64,000 nt of DNA, taken from contig JASANH010001446.1 in the NCBI GenBank assembly GCA_030248295.1, positions 62,001 to 126,000 of the forward strand, in the 5' to 3' direction. Numbering within the stretch: position 1 is the stretch's first letter; the number at the start of each line of letters is the position of its first letter. This document shows, piece after piece, positions 36,901 to 48,829 of the stretch. The position numbers were made by a program, and so were the translations under genes. This stretch comes from Mesodorylaimus sp. YZB2_4. Taxonomy: Eukaryota; Nematoda; Enoplea; Dorylaimida; Dorylaimidae. The notes under the pieces are model-generated. The model was not told where the DNA came from, did not search any database, and was given only the letters and a program-made list of their open reading frames with translations.

Positions 36901-39900
36901 AAAATAGTTTCTACTTACTTCAAAAAACACACTTCGGCTTTCAATGACAAGAAGGCAGCTAATAGAGACGATTCTTGCTCCACATTCTCGCACAACTCTT
37001 GATCAAGCGAGCTTGATAACTCTTTGAGATCCACCCAACGTTGCCGTTCAGAAAAACTTAATTTCTAAAAAGGAAATGCAGGTTTAGCCTCTCTGATTGC
37101 TCCCTGATTAAACACCCGATTTCTTACTTTCAAGATATCACAGCCATTTTCAATACCTAATGTTTCCCAATATCGCACAACGTCCTCCCGCTTGGCGTGT
37201 CTGAAAAACATAATAAGGATACACTTGACCCTGTTTGAGCCCCATACAGGGTCAGCACACAATTCATTTAACACTTACCCAGTCTTGCCCTCGTCCAAAC
37301 AACCCAATAATATCACACTCCTCGTCCTCAAATTTTTCATCTTTTCTTCCACATTTCTCCCAACCATAACTGCCAAAGGCGCATAATTTGTGGACGAATC
37401 ATTAGTCGTCAAATCACTAACCGCACCAACGTTCTTTGCCAATCCCGACGTTGAAATAGCTGCATCTATCGTTTCAGAAGCCGCCTCTGAACGAGCTTCT
37501 ATTTCATGACCATTTTTATGCCTGGTTGATGACGCCTCGTGTTGTTGCTGTCGACGAGGCGAAGAATCCTGGCACTGACTTCTACGCTCATGTTGCCCGC
37601 CGCTAGCCGTCGGCGCCGGCGACGAGGACGAATGTGCTGTAGCAGGACAGACTAGCAAAAAATCATCGACCGCTATGCGTCCGTCAGCATCTTTGTCCAA
37701 CTGATTAAATAATCCGTTTAACTCGGACGCCGTCAACCCGTTCAAACCCAAATGTTGACAAAGGATACGAAATTCATATCGGCCCAGATATCCACGATCC
37801 GCTAATCCCAGCCCGTTTAATATCTGTTCTACATCCGACGCTGTTATGGTTGCGGACGAGGCCGCTGCAGCCGCGGCTTCTTCTTCCACACGCCCAGCTT
37901 CCAATCCTTGATTATCGGAAGGTCTCGAAGGCGATTGCTGACCAGAAGAAGCATTCGACGAAGCTGTCGAATCCGAGCCGATCGAGGAACGATTCTTCCT
38001 CTTCTGCATAGCATTTTGTTTCCTCCTTCGTTCGTCGTCGCTAAATTCGCTCAATATATCGTTCGACGTATCTTGATCCGAGGTCATAGTTGCACCTTCT
38101 CCGTTCGCGCTGGCCATACCACCGGCTAATACGTACACTCTCCGACGAGGTGCCGCAACCGGTCTAGGACTGGTGTTCGCTTGACCACGATTCGATCGAA
38201 GAGCATGCTTTTGTATTCGATTGCCAGTTGCTGCCCTCGAATGATTACTAGTTGAACCCGAATCATTATTCCCTGCAAGAACAATACAATCATCGTAGGC
38301 ACCATATTTCCAACCTCCAACTGTACGTCAGTGAATACAGTTACACTGGCCGCTATAATAGTCCACTCCTGCCCATTCCTACTCTCAGTCAACGAACTCG
38401 CTCGCCCTCTCATAATACACTCATCAATGGTCGTCTGTCGCCCAACAAAAAAACTTTACTGCCTTCATAATATAGAGTACATAGTGCCCCCTGCACAAGC
38501 CAAATACAAAGACCCCGCGGCAACCCGGGAACGCACTACAATGCGCCCTTTCGCAACTTCCACTCGGCTGGCATGTATGACCACCTGCCATCTTTTCTTG
38601 TCATCAGGGCAGCCAGAAATCGACCACACAACGGCCTCCATCGTGTTCGAAATTCAGGCCATAAAACACGCTTTGGTAAATGTCAAAATTTCAAACACTT
38701 TCCACCCTACACATTCCCCGTTCTACTGACTCGCACACAAGCACAACCTAGCTCGACATCAACCAGCCGAGAAAACATCGATTTTTCTATTTTCTCTCTA
38801 ATATCAACTCGCCAACTTATCTATCGATTACATTAAAACTCGAGGAAACTTGACACAAAACGAGCGACTTACGCAACATTTCCACTTTAACCAAATGGAA
38901 ATAAAAAATATCTAAATCATTCTGAAATAATCATCTGTCTTTTCGACAAATCTACAAACCCTCCTCGTTGTTCGTTTCAAGTCGCAAACTGTCTTAGCAC
39001 TAGAATCCTATAAAACCTTGAGACACCACAAATTTCACTTTTCGCCAGGACCTACTCGCACAATGAAGAAACCAGTGATCAGTGAATCGGAAATTTATTT
39101 CATCCGTCGCCTCCACGACGCCTACCCGACTTGGCTGCATTGTAAATAGCCGTGCATAAAGAGACTCCCCACCCCGAACTGCACCTCTTGAAAAAAAACT
39201 AGTTACAATTTAGAAAAGTCCAAAAAACCACAACCTCGTGCGACTAGAAAATTGAGTCGTGCCAGAGAAGAGGCCTAGCAAATAGTGTCATAAATTGAAT
39301 GGTCACGATACCCGAGTGAAATATGATTTCAGACAAATGATTCAAGACCTGAAACAATACGCGCTACAAATAATCCTCTAGTCTTCAACTCGCCTTGTCA
39401 AGCACTATACTCGTATTTCGAGGAACGATCGCCCCATTCCCCCGAAATTCAATTTCCTCCTCGAGATAACCATCGATAGCCAACGAATCAAGTAATCCAT
39501 CCTATCCGCCTCGGAATGTCTCTAATGCCCCTGGATCAAGTCAAAGATCCCTTTTTTCGTTCCTTTCTCTGCCAAGCCTCCTCGAACCCGCTAAACCGCT
39601 TCGGCCTCCTAGCTAGCATTGGTACTATTTCGATTTTCTCCCGCATCAAAACGGCCTTCTTCCGTTGCTGTTATTCCCATGGCGACCAAGACTGAGAGAG
39701 AGCATTTTTGAATTGACAATACAACAAGCTGCAAGAGTAACAAAAATGATAAAATGAGCATGTTATATCGAGCACTGTAAAATATGAACTACGTCCACCC
39801 GCAATGCACAAAAAAAGAAGATAGTTCCGCTGATAGCCACCACTTGGTTCATCCAGCCAAAGCACACAAAGTCCAACCACTTCGGGCAACTAATCGATAC

Positions 39901-41214
39901 TCCCTGTAGCTGCCCCCTGCAACACCATTCAGGGGTGCACACCAGCCACAACTCAGGCCTGCATCAATTCTTATAAAAACCAATTCATCACCTCCTTCTT
40001 ACAAACTGCATTCAACCAGCTCACCTATGCAAGTCCCCTGACGGCTTCTGCATGACCTCGATTTCCGAACCGTCAGCAAGAAAGGAAGCCGACGAAGAAA
40101 AAACAGGAAGATGGGGACTGTCACAACTAAATCTTCAACAGAGTTTGCACAGAGTGGAAATGATTTTTCCAACTTTCCTGGCAATAATCGATTTTCTACC
40201 TGATTTACTAATATCGAGCACGCTCAACACGTCCACAAAAAGGTGGGTCATTCTCAGTTTTCCCTGAGTTTAGCTCAAAAATTCCTTTTTTCTCAGGTTT
40301 CCCAAGCTTGTCTTTTATGAATCCTGTTTAAAATTTCAAAAACTCTCTCCTCGCTCTGACTCACACATCGCCAAATCCATACTCAGGTGGTGCTTACTCA
40401 TCCGATTACAGGTGCACACACGAGTTTCATCATTGTGAACAAGTACTAGAAAGGCGAGTGTCCTCGTCACATCGTCCTATTTTCAAAACGTATTTCTTAG
40501 GCAACCCCGAAGGACTATTTCAAAGATTTTCATGAATCATTACCTCCATCGATCATCAAAAGCGTAAAAATTGGCGAAAGTAACTCTATTTTCAGCATCA
40601 GCTTTAACAACTACTAAAAACGGGTTATATATCGTCCCACAAAAATCCCTATTTGAAAAAAATTATTGCATAAAATTGACGAAATTTTGCTTTGCAAACT
40701 CTAAAAACTCTAAAAACCCCTCTTTGAATAAAAAAGCACACTTACCAGCTACTCGTAAGTGATTCCTTCGGCTGACCTGAGGCGATGTGGAACTTTTCTG
40801 TTTACTCTTTTCAGTCACACTGAAATCGACTAATTCGGGTAATAATTGAATAAATTTCAATTTAAACGAATCGAAGCCGATGGTTTTTAATCCGCCACTG
40901 GAATAATTAGGCAAGAGTTGATTGACGATATATTCTTTGTGATCGTCCAATCGTAACTCTTCGCATAAACGTTCTAAACCCGATTTATTCAAAGCACCAT
41001 CGCCATCATCGTCGCACGAATCGAACATTCGACGTAATTCTCGCACATAAACATCTTCGGTCGTCGAATTTGTTTCATCGTTGGCATCGATAATCATAGT
41101 CGAATCATCCAATTTCTTTCCATTCGAGCCGTTATTTCTCGATTGTTGTTCAAATTCGTTACCATACGCATTCCGACTATGACCAGGGTTATTATTCAAG
41201 TATCGTCGAGACAT
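30965..41214 (-). CDS. Ninein-family centrosomal protein (EF-hand and coiled coil)
   Basis: Centrosomal/microtubule-anchoring protein of the ninein / ninein-like / Bsg25D family. Thirteen exons (minus): 41214-40746, 38272-37279, 37200-37128, 37064-36919, 36863-36723, 36096-35934, 35878-35765, 35661-35304, 34587-34384, 33980-33790, 32790-32503, 32304-32046, 31926-30965. They total 4362 nt, 1453 residues. The N-terminal EF-hand (about 56-84) has loop DDDGDGALNKSG, lacking the final acidic residue. A second EF-hand (about 335-365) has a canonical loop DKDADGRIAVDD. The family motif YWETLGIENGCDIL follows, then long coiled coils rich in E, K, Q and L. A basic, S/T/P-rich stretch is encoded by the 35.6 and 34.5 kb exons. 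The C-terminal coiled coil contains DENFLLRARLLEQKRL. Intron 1 is 2.5 kb. Exon choice rests on phase; a small extra exon near 33.2 kb was not included. Confidence 0.88.
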
Positions 41215-43609
41215 ATGTGCATAAAAATTTGTGGACTATACGTCCTCCAAATTATAATTGCAGTTCGCTATTATAAATTTTTCGACGAACCTCGTTCAAA
41301 TTTTTTCCCAAATCCTACATACTCTATGCTGGCAACGTGTGTTGTGTGCAGTGCACCGTTTTAGTATTTTTCACCCCCAGCAGCACTCGAATATGCACCG
41401 AACCAATCCAAGGCCTCGTCGCAGCGGCCACGAATGCGATATGAAAAACGTCAATAATCATACATTTATAATCATACCAGCCGCCATTTTTACGCCACAG
41501 CCAGCCTATATATGGCGAAACGACCCATTGATGCCGCGCCGAGTAGTTGCGTCCTAGAACGAGAAGCGCAAATAGGGGAGCAGGTAGAACTGGGGAAGAG
41601 CCTTACGTTAGCTCTCGAAAATGTATACAATGTCGACACTAGCTATGGCCCCGTTACGAGTGTGCCAAAGCGAGAAGATGCTGCGAAAAGCTAACTAAGC
41701 CATAATGAAGAGCTGGCACCAGTGGCGCCAACGACAGCTGCCACGCCGGTCTAAACGCTAAAATGGACCTCAAAAGATGGCACTCGCGAGGAAACAGAAG
41801 CTCGGACGGACGCCTGCCCGCTTGTACCCAACCATCCAACATGAACTTGCACACCTCCTCCGATGAGTGGGGGGGGGGCACTTTTTTGTGTCAACCCACC
41901 GCCTCAAAATTCCTTTTGGCTTCTGGGAAAAGACGAACACGAATGAATATCCAAACGCCAAATGGTCGAGTTCACGCCGAAACGACCAGACATTCACGCT
42001 CATTTCGCATCCCACGGCCGCGACCGTCCTATACATACTAATCTTTCGACAAGATCATGGCTGCCAGCACTTGAACTTCTTGATTTACTCCTTCCTCAAA
42101 CCAACAAACATTGCGACAAGTACTCGCCATGGTACTTCTCAGATTACGTACAACGTGTACCAGTAGAAAAAGTGAACAACTTCATTAAGGGCCTCCCTCA
42201 TCACTCACCGTCCTACCAACCGCCATCCCAGGTGCCTACGTCGCTCAACCAACGCCGCTCAACAGCGCAGCACAATAATATCAAACTGTACCATCGCAGA
42301 GCACGCGACTCGAATAAACCAAACCAGCCGCTCAGTGACGTATATCTCGCTGCACAAATACTCGATACTGGTAATCGCTCTTTCGTAGACGTCGCCAACG
42401 GGCATTCCCCTGCACAAACACTATTCTTATCCCACTCTCACTTCCGGACCCAATCGACAGAACTTATACGGCAAAGGTTTAGAAATGTACAATAGGCTGT
42501 TGAACAACATTGGAGTCAGTGGACAGGAAATGTGAGACAACGAAACCATCCCAGATCCATGCGCCCTATACCTGAGTCGAGAGTAAAACATAAAATGACT
42601 TCGTCCAGTCCAGACGACAGGCGAGACCCAACTAGTCTCCCACGGTTGTATAAGCAATCATTTGCATGGGAGAATGTGTGTCGACGGATCTTCACAGTGC
42701 CATTTAGACGAGGTCTCACTGAACCATGACACACGAGCGGCATTGAATTGCCACTCTAACGGCTCCCCAAATACGGCACTACATAATTACGTGACAACTG
42801 TAAAAAACCACGCATTTTCAAGGATTCGTACGAACTGAACAAACCCACTTGAAAAACCAAATCGTAATACTTCATACACGACCGGCGAACCAGCACAAAG
42901 GGAGCAGTTAGTGGGTGAATGAACACGATTGGGTCCGGCGTGCGAACAAGGCGACCGATTCAGAAAACAGTGTCAACAGGAGAATAGCTGCCCATCGTTA
43001 TCAGAACACAAATCATCACCTAAAAAGTGCCATGGTGGACAGTGGGCGATGCGGAGAACTCCCATTGATTAAGATAGCATAAGGCGCTGACTACAAAAAA
43101 TGCTGAATCATCCACACACCTCATTCCACAGCCTCCTTACAGCCTCGTTCATTCGCAACATTATCGTGTTCAGTTACTGAACGTACTGTAACACGCATTT
43201 TCGATCGATCACGAAAATATAAACATCGATTTTCCACGCTTAAAAAAAACCAACCCAACATGGAAGTCGAACGAATCACGTTACCGCGTCTAGCAGACAT
43301 CTACGTCATGTGTCCCATAACTGTAACAAGTTGTCATAAGCAGTAGGTACACTGCGGCGCAATGAAGCCAGTTCAATTTCCCAATATCCGATCCCAAGAT
43401 AAAGGATAGAAAAGTCTCGAGCTCCAGAAACTTACTCCAGCAAATTTTGGAAGAAAATCGGCGCCTTATTGTTCAATTTTTGGGAATATCTTTAACTAAA
43501 GTCGTTCTAGTAAATATTTTGTTCTTCTTTAATAGACCTACAATAGAATATTAGACAAGTCATTGATTTTTCTTGATAATTTAAAATCTTGTGTTTCAGG
43601 AAATCGAGA
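41215..43609. other. Head-to-head spacer between ninein-like gene and Ubc9
   Basis: About 2.4 kb separating divergent genes, so both promoters lie here. A strong 3' splice site (gtgtttcag, ending at 43599) just before the Ubc9 start shows an upstream noncoding exon for Ubc9 in this region. A 177-codon open frame at 41962-42495 has no recognisable feature. Confidence 0.55.
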
Positions 43610-46600
43610 ATGTCTGGGATTGCCGCTGGTCGCTTGTCCGAAGAAAGGAAACAATGGAGAAAAGACCATCCATTTGTAAGTTTTAAAAATCTCTTATTCT
43701 TTTTTACCCAATACCCAATTCTCTAGTGTTGTGTCTTTTCAGGGATTCATTGCCAGACCAACCAAAAACGTTGATGGAACTCTAAACTTGTTTAATTGGG
43801 AATGCGCCATTCCAGGCAAGAAGGGCACGCCATGGGAAGGCGGTTTGTACAAGTTGCGTATGCTTTTCAAGGACGATTATCCCTCGACTCCTCCGAAATG
43901 TAAGTGAATGCTCTTATCGTTTTTATGCATATTTCGAACTTGCTTGATCGTATGTAGGCAAATTCGAACCGCCGCTTTTTCATCCTAACGTGTATCCGTC
44001 TGGAACTGTCTGCTTATCGCTTTTGGACGAAAACAAAGATTGGCGGCCAGCTATCACGATAAAGCAGGTGAGCTTCAGATTTTCACCCTCGTTTTGAACT
44101 TCTGGGACTGATCCTTAGCGGATGGCATCACCATTTGTCCTTGAACTTGAAATCTGTGAAAGGGCGTTTGGAGGAAGACCACTTACGCATAGGCCTATCT
44201 TTTTAACTATGTAACGCACCCTGCACTGACGAGTCAACACTCAATCAGCGTTGCTTGTGGTTTCAACATAGCAACAAGCGACGTAACACGCCCACGCCAT
44301 GTACTGCTACTCCTTGTAACCTTTGCACCCTATGACTCATGCAGTAGTTGGTGATGTTCAAGCGCCCGTCCTGACCTGACTGTCCTCACTTTGTTTAGCT
44401 TTGCATTTTACCCAGCGACTGACTTGTCTGGTGACTGATTACTGCACCAGCACGAGTCAGGACACTCCGCATTCTTTCCGACTATTTACGTGCGGGCCCT
44501 ATGATTGATGTCTGCGTGAACGTTGCCTGGATTAGTTGCACGGCCCCCCAAATTATGGCTTAGCCATACTGATTTATGATCTCGTAGTTCAACTAATCAT
44601 TTTGATAGGGATGATTGATATCGTGCGTGATCTGTTGGGTGAATATCAAATTGGGATATGCTAATTAGGAATCGTTTGGCTGTGGGTTACCGACAAGGCC
44701 CTTCCGCAGGAGTGTGTTCTCTTTCAGCTGCATATATAAAAGCAGAGGATAGTACCAAATTTTCTCGGAAATTCAGTTTTATTTGTTGATAATAGCGTTA
44801 CCAGTTATCGTTCGATAACTCATAATTGCCTACTCAGTCAGACCTGGGATAGTCGCAGAAGCATCGGGGAAGATTTCACATAGGACTGGTGTGGTCAGCG
44901 GTCAAAGCACTGCAGGATGGGAGGGACCGTTCAGCCCTCCGAACAAGTATGGGCAAGGGGGTAGGGGGTAACCCCACCCCCCCCCCCCCCCACCTCAGGT
45001 CCAGCCATGGCCTCCACGCACAGGCCAATTGTCCAGCCAGCCTACAGTACTGTATGTAAACAGTCATACAACTCACTCACTCGACTCGACCCTGACCTGT
45101 CTCACACGCAATCAGATCAGGCTTAGACGATCTGATCTGGTCTCTACCCCCTCCTCCCCCCCAAAACCCCTTTCTAACCCAGCCGACCTTGCCCATACTT
45201 GCCTCCTAGCAAATGGGCTGCTAGAGTCTGATCGATAAACAAAACTTGGCGAGTTTAGCGCTGCTCTGTCCGACGGGGTTTTTGTTCAGACCTGCGTTAT
45301 CCCTCCCATCATTCTAGTATGGGCCGGCTTGGGTTAGGGGAGTTTGGGCTATGGCCCCCGCCCCATCGGAGGCGAAACTTTTAGAAATTACTGTTTTATA
45401 ATGCGCCTTTTACGCATTTTCCTGTTATTGAAGCTATTCTTCCAAATTTCATAACCGCCAGTATTTTCTTGACTTGAATGTCCTTTTTAGAAGTGTTTTA
45501 CTGATTGTGAGAATATAAAGCAACGCAAGTTCTTTGACTTCTTATCATAACGTTGTTCTCTGATCATTGAGAGCTGAATAAGAAGCACAGCACATTCCAA
45601 TCCAAGCATGATCAAAAGGTCTTGCTAGCCCAGGCCAGGCTAGGCTGGCTTTCCTGTACTATGACAACGGCAAGCTTGATCTGATTGCGTGTGAGACAGG
45701 TCAGGTCACGTTTGGGTCGAGTCGAGTGAGTGAGTTGTATGACTGTTTACATACAGTACTGCAGGCTGGCTGTACAATTGGCCTGTGCTTGAAGGTCAGG
45801 TCTTGGTCCAGCCCAGATACAATTCGATCGCTTTTGCTTCCTTCCTTTTCTTTCTTCCTGCTGGACCTAAGATAGGGGGAGGGGTTTGAGAGGAAGGGTT
45901 CAGTGTCCTGGCCGGCCCAACAGGAGGGCACGGGACCCCCCGCACCCCTTTCCCATACTTGCTATCATGGATGTGTCATGCATGCTACGAATAAGTAGGC
46001 TTCCATTCTGAAAAAGGTATGGTAAACTGCTTTTAGATAGGGACGTTTTTCACCTCCTGCCTGTACGCCCGGGTCTCAAAAGAGTGGTACAATGCGAAGA
46101 ACAAATTAAAGCGGGATAAAACAGGAATTTAGATTTTGGCCTTTTCTTTCGATCATGCCACCATTTTCCTGTAGAATTAAACAGTTACAAACAGAACGCA
46201 TATTTGGCAATCATTGTTTTATTGTATAGCCTGTAAATGCGCGTTTGGTGATGTGGTAAAACAGGAACAGGAAAGGGTATGCTGGAGAGATATCGCGCAG
46301 ACATTCATCAGAGGGACCATAACAGTCAGAAATGTTCAACATCGTAACCTTGCCCCGACATCATCATGTAACCTGTGTTTAGTAGTTCTCTGTTCAGTCG
46401 TCTTGTGGACTCGCATCCACTTTCCTCGTGTCTTGTCCAATGGCGTGCAGCCATCGTTTCTTTGGTCTGTCGAGCGGTCGTTTTCCTCCCTGACATATAG
46501 TAATTAGTTTAACTGCTGCACGAGATCCTGATCATGAGTCCGGGCCTTTGCCCATCCCATGTCAATACCATCGCACAATCAGTCGCGACTTCATTACATC

Positions 46601-47370
46601 TTACCTTGCCTGTACGTACTGTATTGAGATGGCAGACATCTGCCAGCCAGGCCTCAGCCAAAACTAACATTAGACACGGATTGTGACGATTGGGTTTTTG
46701 TTTCAGATTTTGCTGGGCATTCAAGACCTTCTAAACAATGCCAATATCGAAGATCCTGCCCAAGCGGAAGCTTATCAGATTTATATGTAAGTTATTTATT
46801 TCATTTTTAAGATATCATCGCTGACTGGGTATCCAAGGTAGTGTAGACCCCCCTAAAAAGTTTTTAAAAAATTTTGTGAAGGGGCGACCCTTCTCATTTT
46901 TTAGACCCTTCTTGTCCCGCCCGGCAAGGCAGGGTGTGCAGGACTTTACTTTCCCCCCACCCCCCCCCTATTTTTGCCGAGAAACCGACCCCCGTCCCGC
47001 CCGGCGAGGGTGTGCAGGTGCCTTTGCTATTTTTGACCCCACCCCCAAAAGAAAAATTTCATTTTTATATCTAGTAAAAAAGACCCCATGTTTTGCCTTG
47101 GAAGGCCCAAACTAACTAATTTTCGCGGGAATAATTTAAATTTAAAAAATTCAATTTTTACAAGCAACCAAAATGGGCCGCCAAGTCGCCGACCCCGACC
47201 CCCCCCCCTTCTCCGGAAGAAGATCAGACCCCCCTCCCCGCAGACGAAGTCAGCGATGTTGATTCTAGTCCAATGATTTTTGTCATAGCCAAAATCGAGT
47301 CGAATATGAAAAACGTGTCCGTGCACAAGCGAAGCAATTCGCTGCTGCTAACGTGAACATCGCCGAATAA
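43610..47370 (+). CDS. UBE2I: SUMO-conjugating enzyme E2 Ubc9
   Basis: E2 enzyme that takes SUMO from the E1 and transfers it to lysines of nuclear and cytosolic targets. Exons: 43610-43675, 43743-43899, 43958-44067, 46707-46786, 47289-47370. They total 495 nt, 164 residues (human 158). The N-terminus [20 protein letters not shown] is nearly invariant in the family. [15 protein letters not shown] carries the catalytic cysteine at residue 93, the same number as in human. The C-terminus [16 protein letters not shown] is also conserved, with a slightly extended tail. A 5' UTR intron ends just before the ATG. Intron 3 (44068-46706) is 2.6 kb, against about 60 bp for introns 1 and 2, and is swollen by two oppositely oriented hAT-like elements. 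Intron 4 holds C-rich repeats. Confidence 0.97.
44944..45201 (-). mobile_element. hAT-like MITE, copy 2 (inverted)
   Basis: A 258-bp copy in inverse orientation to copies 1 and 3. The ends CAAGTATGGGCAAGG and CCTTGCCCATACTTG are near-perfect terminal inverted repeats. Flanks cctccgaa (44936-44943) and cctcctag (45202-45209) match at 6 of 8 positions, an eroded target duplication. The shared core is TACTGTATGTAAACAGTCA. A 15-base C tract lies at 44977-44991. It is in Ubc9 intron 3. Confidence 0.75.
45314..45961 (+). mobile_element. hAT-like MITE, copy 3
   Basis: A 648-bp copy in the same orientation as copy 1. The left end is CTAGTATGGGCCGGCTTGGG and the right end CTTTCCCATACTTG. Flanks ccatcatt (45306-45313) and ctatcatg (45962-45969) match at 6 of 8. 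The right two thirds carry the family core. About 280 bp near 45370-45650 are absent from copies 1 and 2 and may be either a nested insertion or the longer ancestral interior. It lies in Ubc9 intron 3, 112 bp from copy 2. Confidence 0.7.
46850..47240. repeat. C-rich repeated block in Ubc9 intron 4
   Basis: Pyrimidine-rich sequence with a partial direct repeat (GTCCCGCCCGGC(A/G)AGG...GGTGTGCAGG at about 46914-46941 and 46994-47018) and several runs of C. Open frames on both strands follow from the biased composition. Nothing here resembles a protein family. Confidence 0.5.
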
Positions 47371-47924
47371 GAAATCGGGATCAGGTGACGTCTTATTGAT
47401 TCAGACAAAAGTATTTAGTATCGGAACTGATTTTCATGCTTTCGTGTAAAAATATCACCAACTTAAATTTTCGTGAAATATTCCTAATTTCATGACACTG
47501 GTTTTTCCCTTGAACCTAATCGTCACTCAATGTTTTACTGTGGAGTTTTGTAAATCGTGTCGACCAATAGTAAATTTGAAAAAACTTTTTAGTCCGCAGA
47601 ATATCCGTGCTCGTCGACTCTATTATTAGACTAGGAACTCGGGCGAGCCATTCGTGCACTGACAGCTGTCATTACTGCTTAATCATAGCAGTCACGCAAG
47701 ACTGATTTGTGACCGAGTTGCTCCGGCTGCTAGCTTCGTCAAAATGTATTAAATTGCTCTCAATGCCGAAAGGCTTTTAGTGAGAAGTGCCGAATATGGT
47801 GGGTGTCGTAAAACAAGGGATTACCTCATCGATCCGTCCTAATGCCCAGTCACATATGGGGAGGCAGTGGCTGGCCTCGGAGACCTCATTGCCAGTGTGC
47901 GCATGGTGATGACCATCGCCGGCC

Positions 47925-48269
47925 ATGCACTCCCACTTCCTCCTCCACTCGTGTCTTCTGGGCAGCACGTGCCTGATGGTGGCTGGCCTGACAGTGTGCA
48001 TCATCGACCTGGACGAGTACAGTTGGGGACTGTACATGGTCCTGGTGGCCATTGTTGGACTCATCATTTGCATGGCATTCTGTATCTTGGGTCCTGAACA
48101 GAATGCCGAGCCCACCATTGCCAAGCAGTTGTGGACGAGAGCCACGGTCAAGTTGAGCGGCCATCATTCGGCTATACTGCAACATGGCAATGTGGCCAGG
48201 CAGCCAAGGACACGCACGCCGAGTGTAAATACGAGGATCAGTGATAATGATAATGATACCCAGATTTAG
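47925..48269 (+). CDS. Orphan two-TM protein (hypothetical)
   Basis: A 114-codon frame starting at ATG 47925, with an in-frame TGA at 47910 just upstream, so any upstream exon cannot join this frame. Two hydrophobic segments are evident, about 7-27 (LLGSTCLMVAGLTVCII) and 36-56 (LYMVLVAIVGLIICMAFCIL), separated by an acidic DLDEY turn. A hydrophilic, basic tail follows with RQPRTRTPS. The pattern is that of a small tetraspan-like or hairpin membrane protein, but I do not recognise a family. It could be the last exon of a longer gene or a chance frame. It lies between Ubc9 and a tRNA-like cluster. Confidence 0.35.
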   Translation: MHSHFLLHSCLLGSTCLMVAGLTVCIIDLDEYSWGLYMVLVAIVGLIICMAFCILGPEQNAEPTIAKQLWTRATVKLSGHHSAILQHGNVARQPRTRTPSVNTRISDNDNDTQI

Positions 48270-48408
48270 ACGGACTGCCCAGCTGGTCGTCATACTCGAT
48301 CTGAACCCATATTTCATTTTGACCCCTATCCATGTTCATGTTTTATCACATCACCAAACGCGGATACGTGCGCTCGAGGAAGAAGAGACACGCCAAGCAA
48401 AAATGATT

Positions 48409-48489
48409 ACCCTGCCCGCGATTCGAACACTGGCTTGTTAGTGCGCATTCATCGTCAGTGTCAGAAGGCAACGGCTAACCCGCCTAAGC
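48409..48489 (-). repeat. tRNA-like pseudogene or SINE head
   Basis: On the minus strand an A-box-like GGTTAGCCGTTGCC and a B box GTGTTCGAATC are spaced as in tRNA genes. The expected acceptor stem does not pair, so this is a tRNA-derived relic rather than a working tRNA. Confidence 0.45.
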
Positions 48490-48719
48490 CAAGAACTGGA
48501 TCCATCAACAGAGTCTTGGCCGAGGCAACCACTCACGGTCACATGATCAGGGACGACATGACAATAGCCTATTCGCCTGCCCCAGGAATTCAAAGAACCC
48601 CATCACAAATGCTATGCATTGGTCGTGCAGCAATTGATCGGAGACATCAGGAGATTATTTTGTGTGTTGTATTGGCGCAGACATTCACGATACATACTTG
48701 AAAGTTTTAATCTTGAGTC

Positions 48720-48809
48720 TTGAGCGGGATTCGAACCTGCGCCTCTGGGCAGAGATTGATAGTCTGCTGTTCTAGTAATCCCAGAGGCGCGGGTTCGACC
48801 CCCGCTCAA
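48720..48809. repeat. Inverted pair of tRNA 3'-half-like arms
   Basis: Two 29-base arms (48720-48748 and 48781-48809) are inverted copies of each other at 26 of 29 positions. Each contains a T-arm/B-box sequence (GGTTCGAATCCCGC on one strand, GGGTTCGACCCCCGC on the other) and an acceptor-like end (GCTCAAG). The spacer is 32 bases. A T6 run (after 48812) follows on the plus strand, a possible polymerase III stop. This is not a normal tRNA cloverleaf. Confidence 0.65.
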
Positions 48810-48829
48810 GGCTCTTTTTTGTGTGGTCA

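Noticed and set aside
41962-42495. 177-codon plus-strand open frame between the ninein-like gene and Ubc9
   Set aside because: No recognisable domain or signal; low-complexity polar composition; lies in a promoter-type spacer.
46876-47326. Proline/glycine-rich frames on both strands in Ubc9 intron 4
   Set aside because: They follow from C-rich repeats inside an intron and have no independent support.
48720-48812. A functional tRNA gene
   Set aside because: Two inverted T-arm-like halves are present but no convincing A box, D arm and anticodon arm in one orientation.
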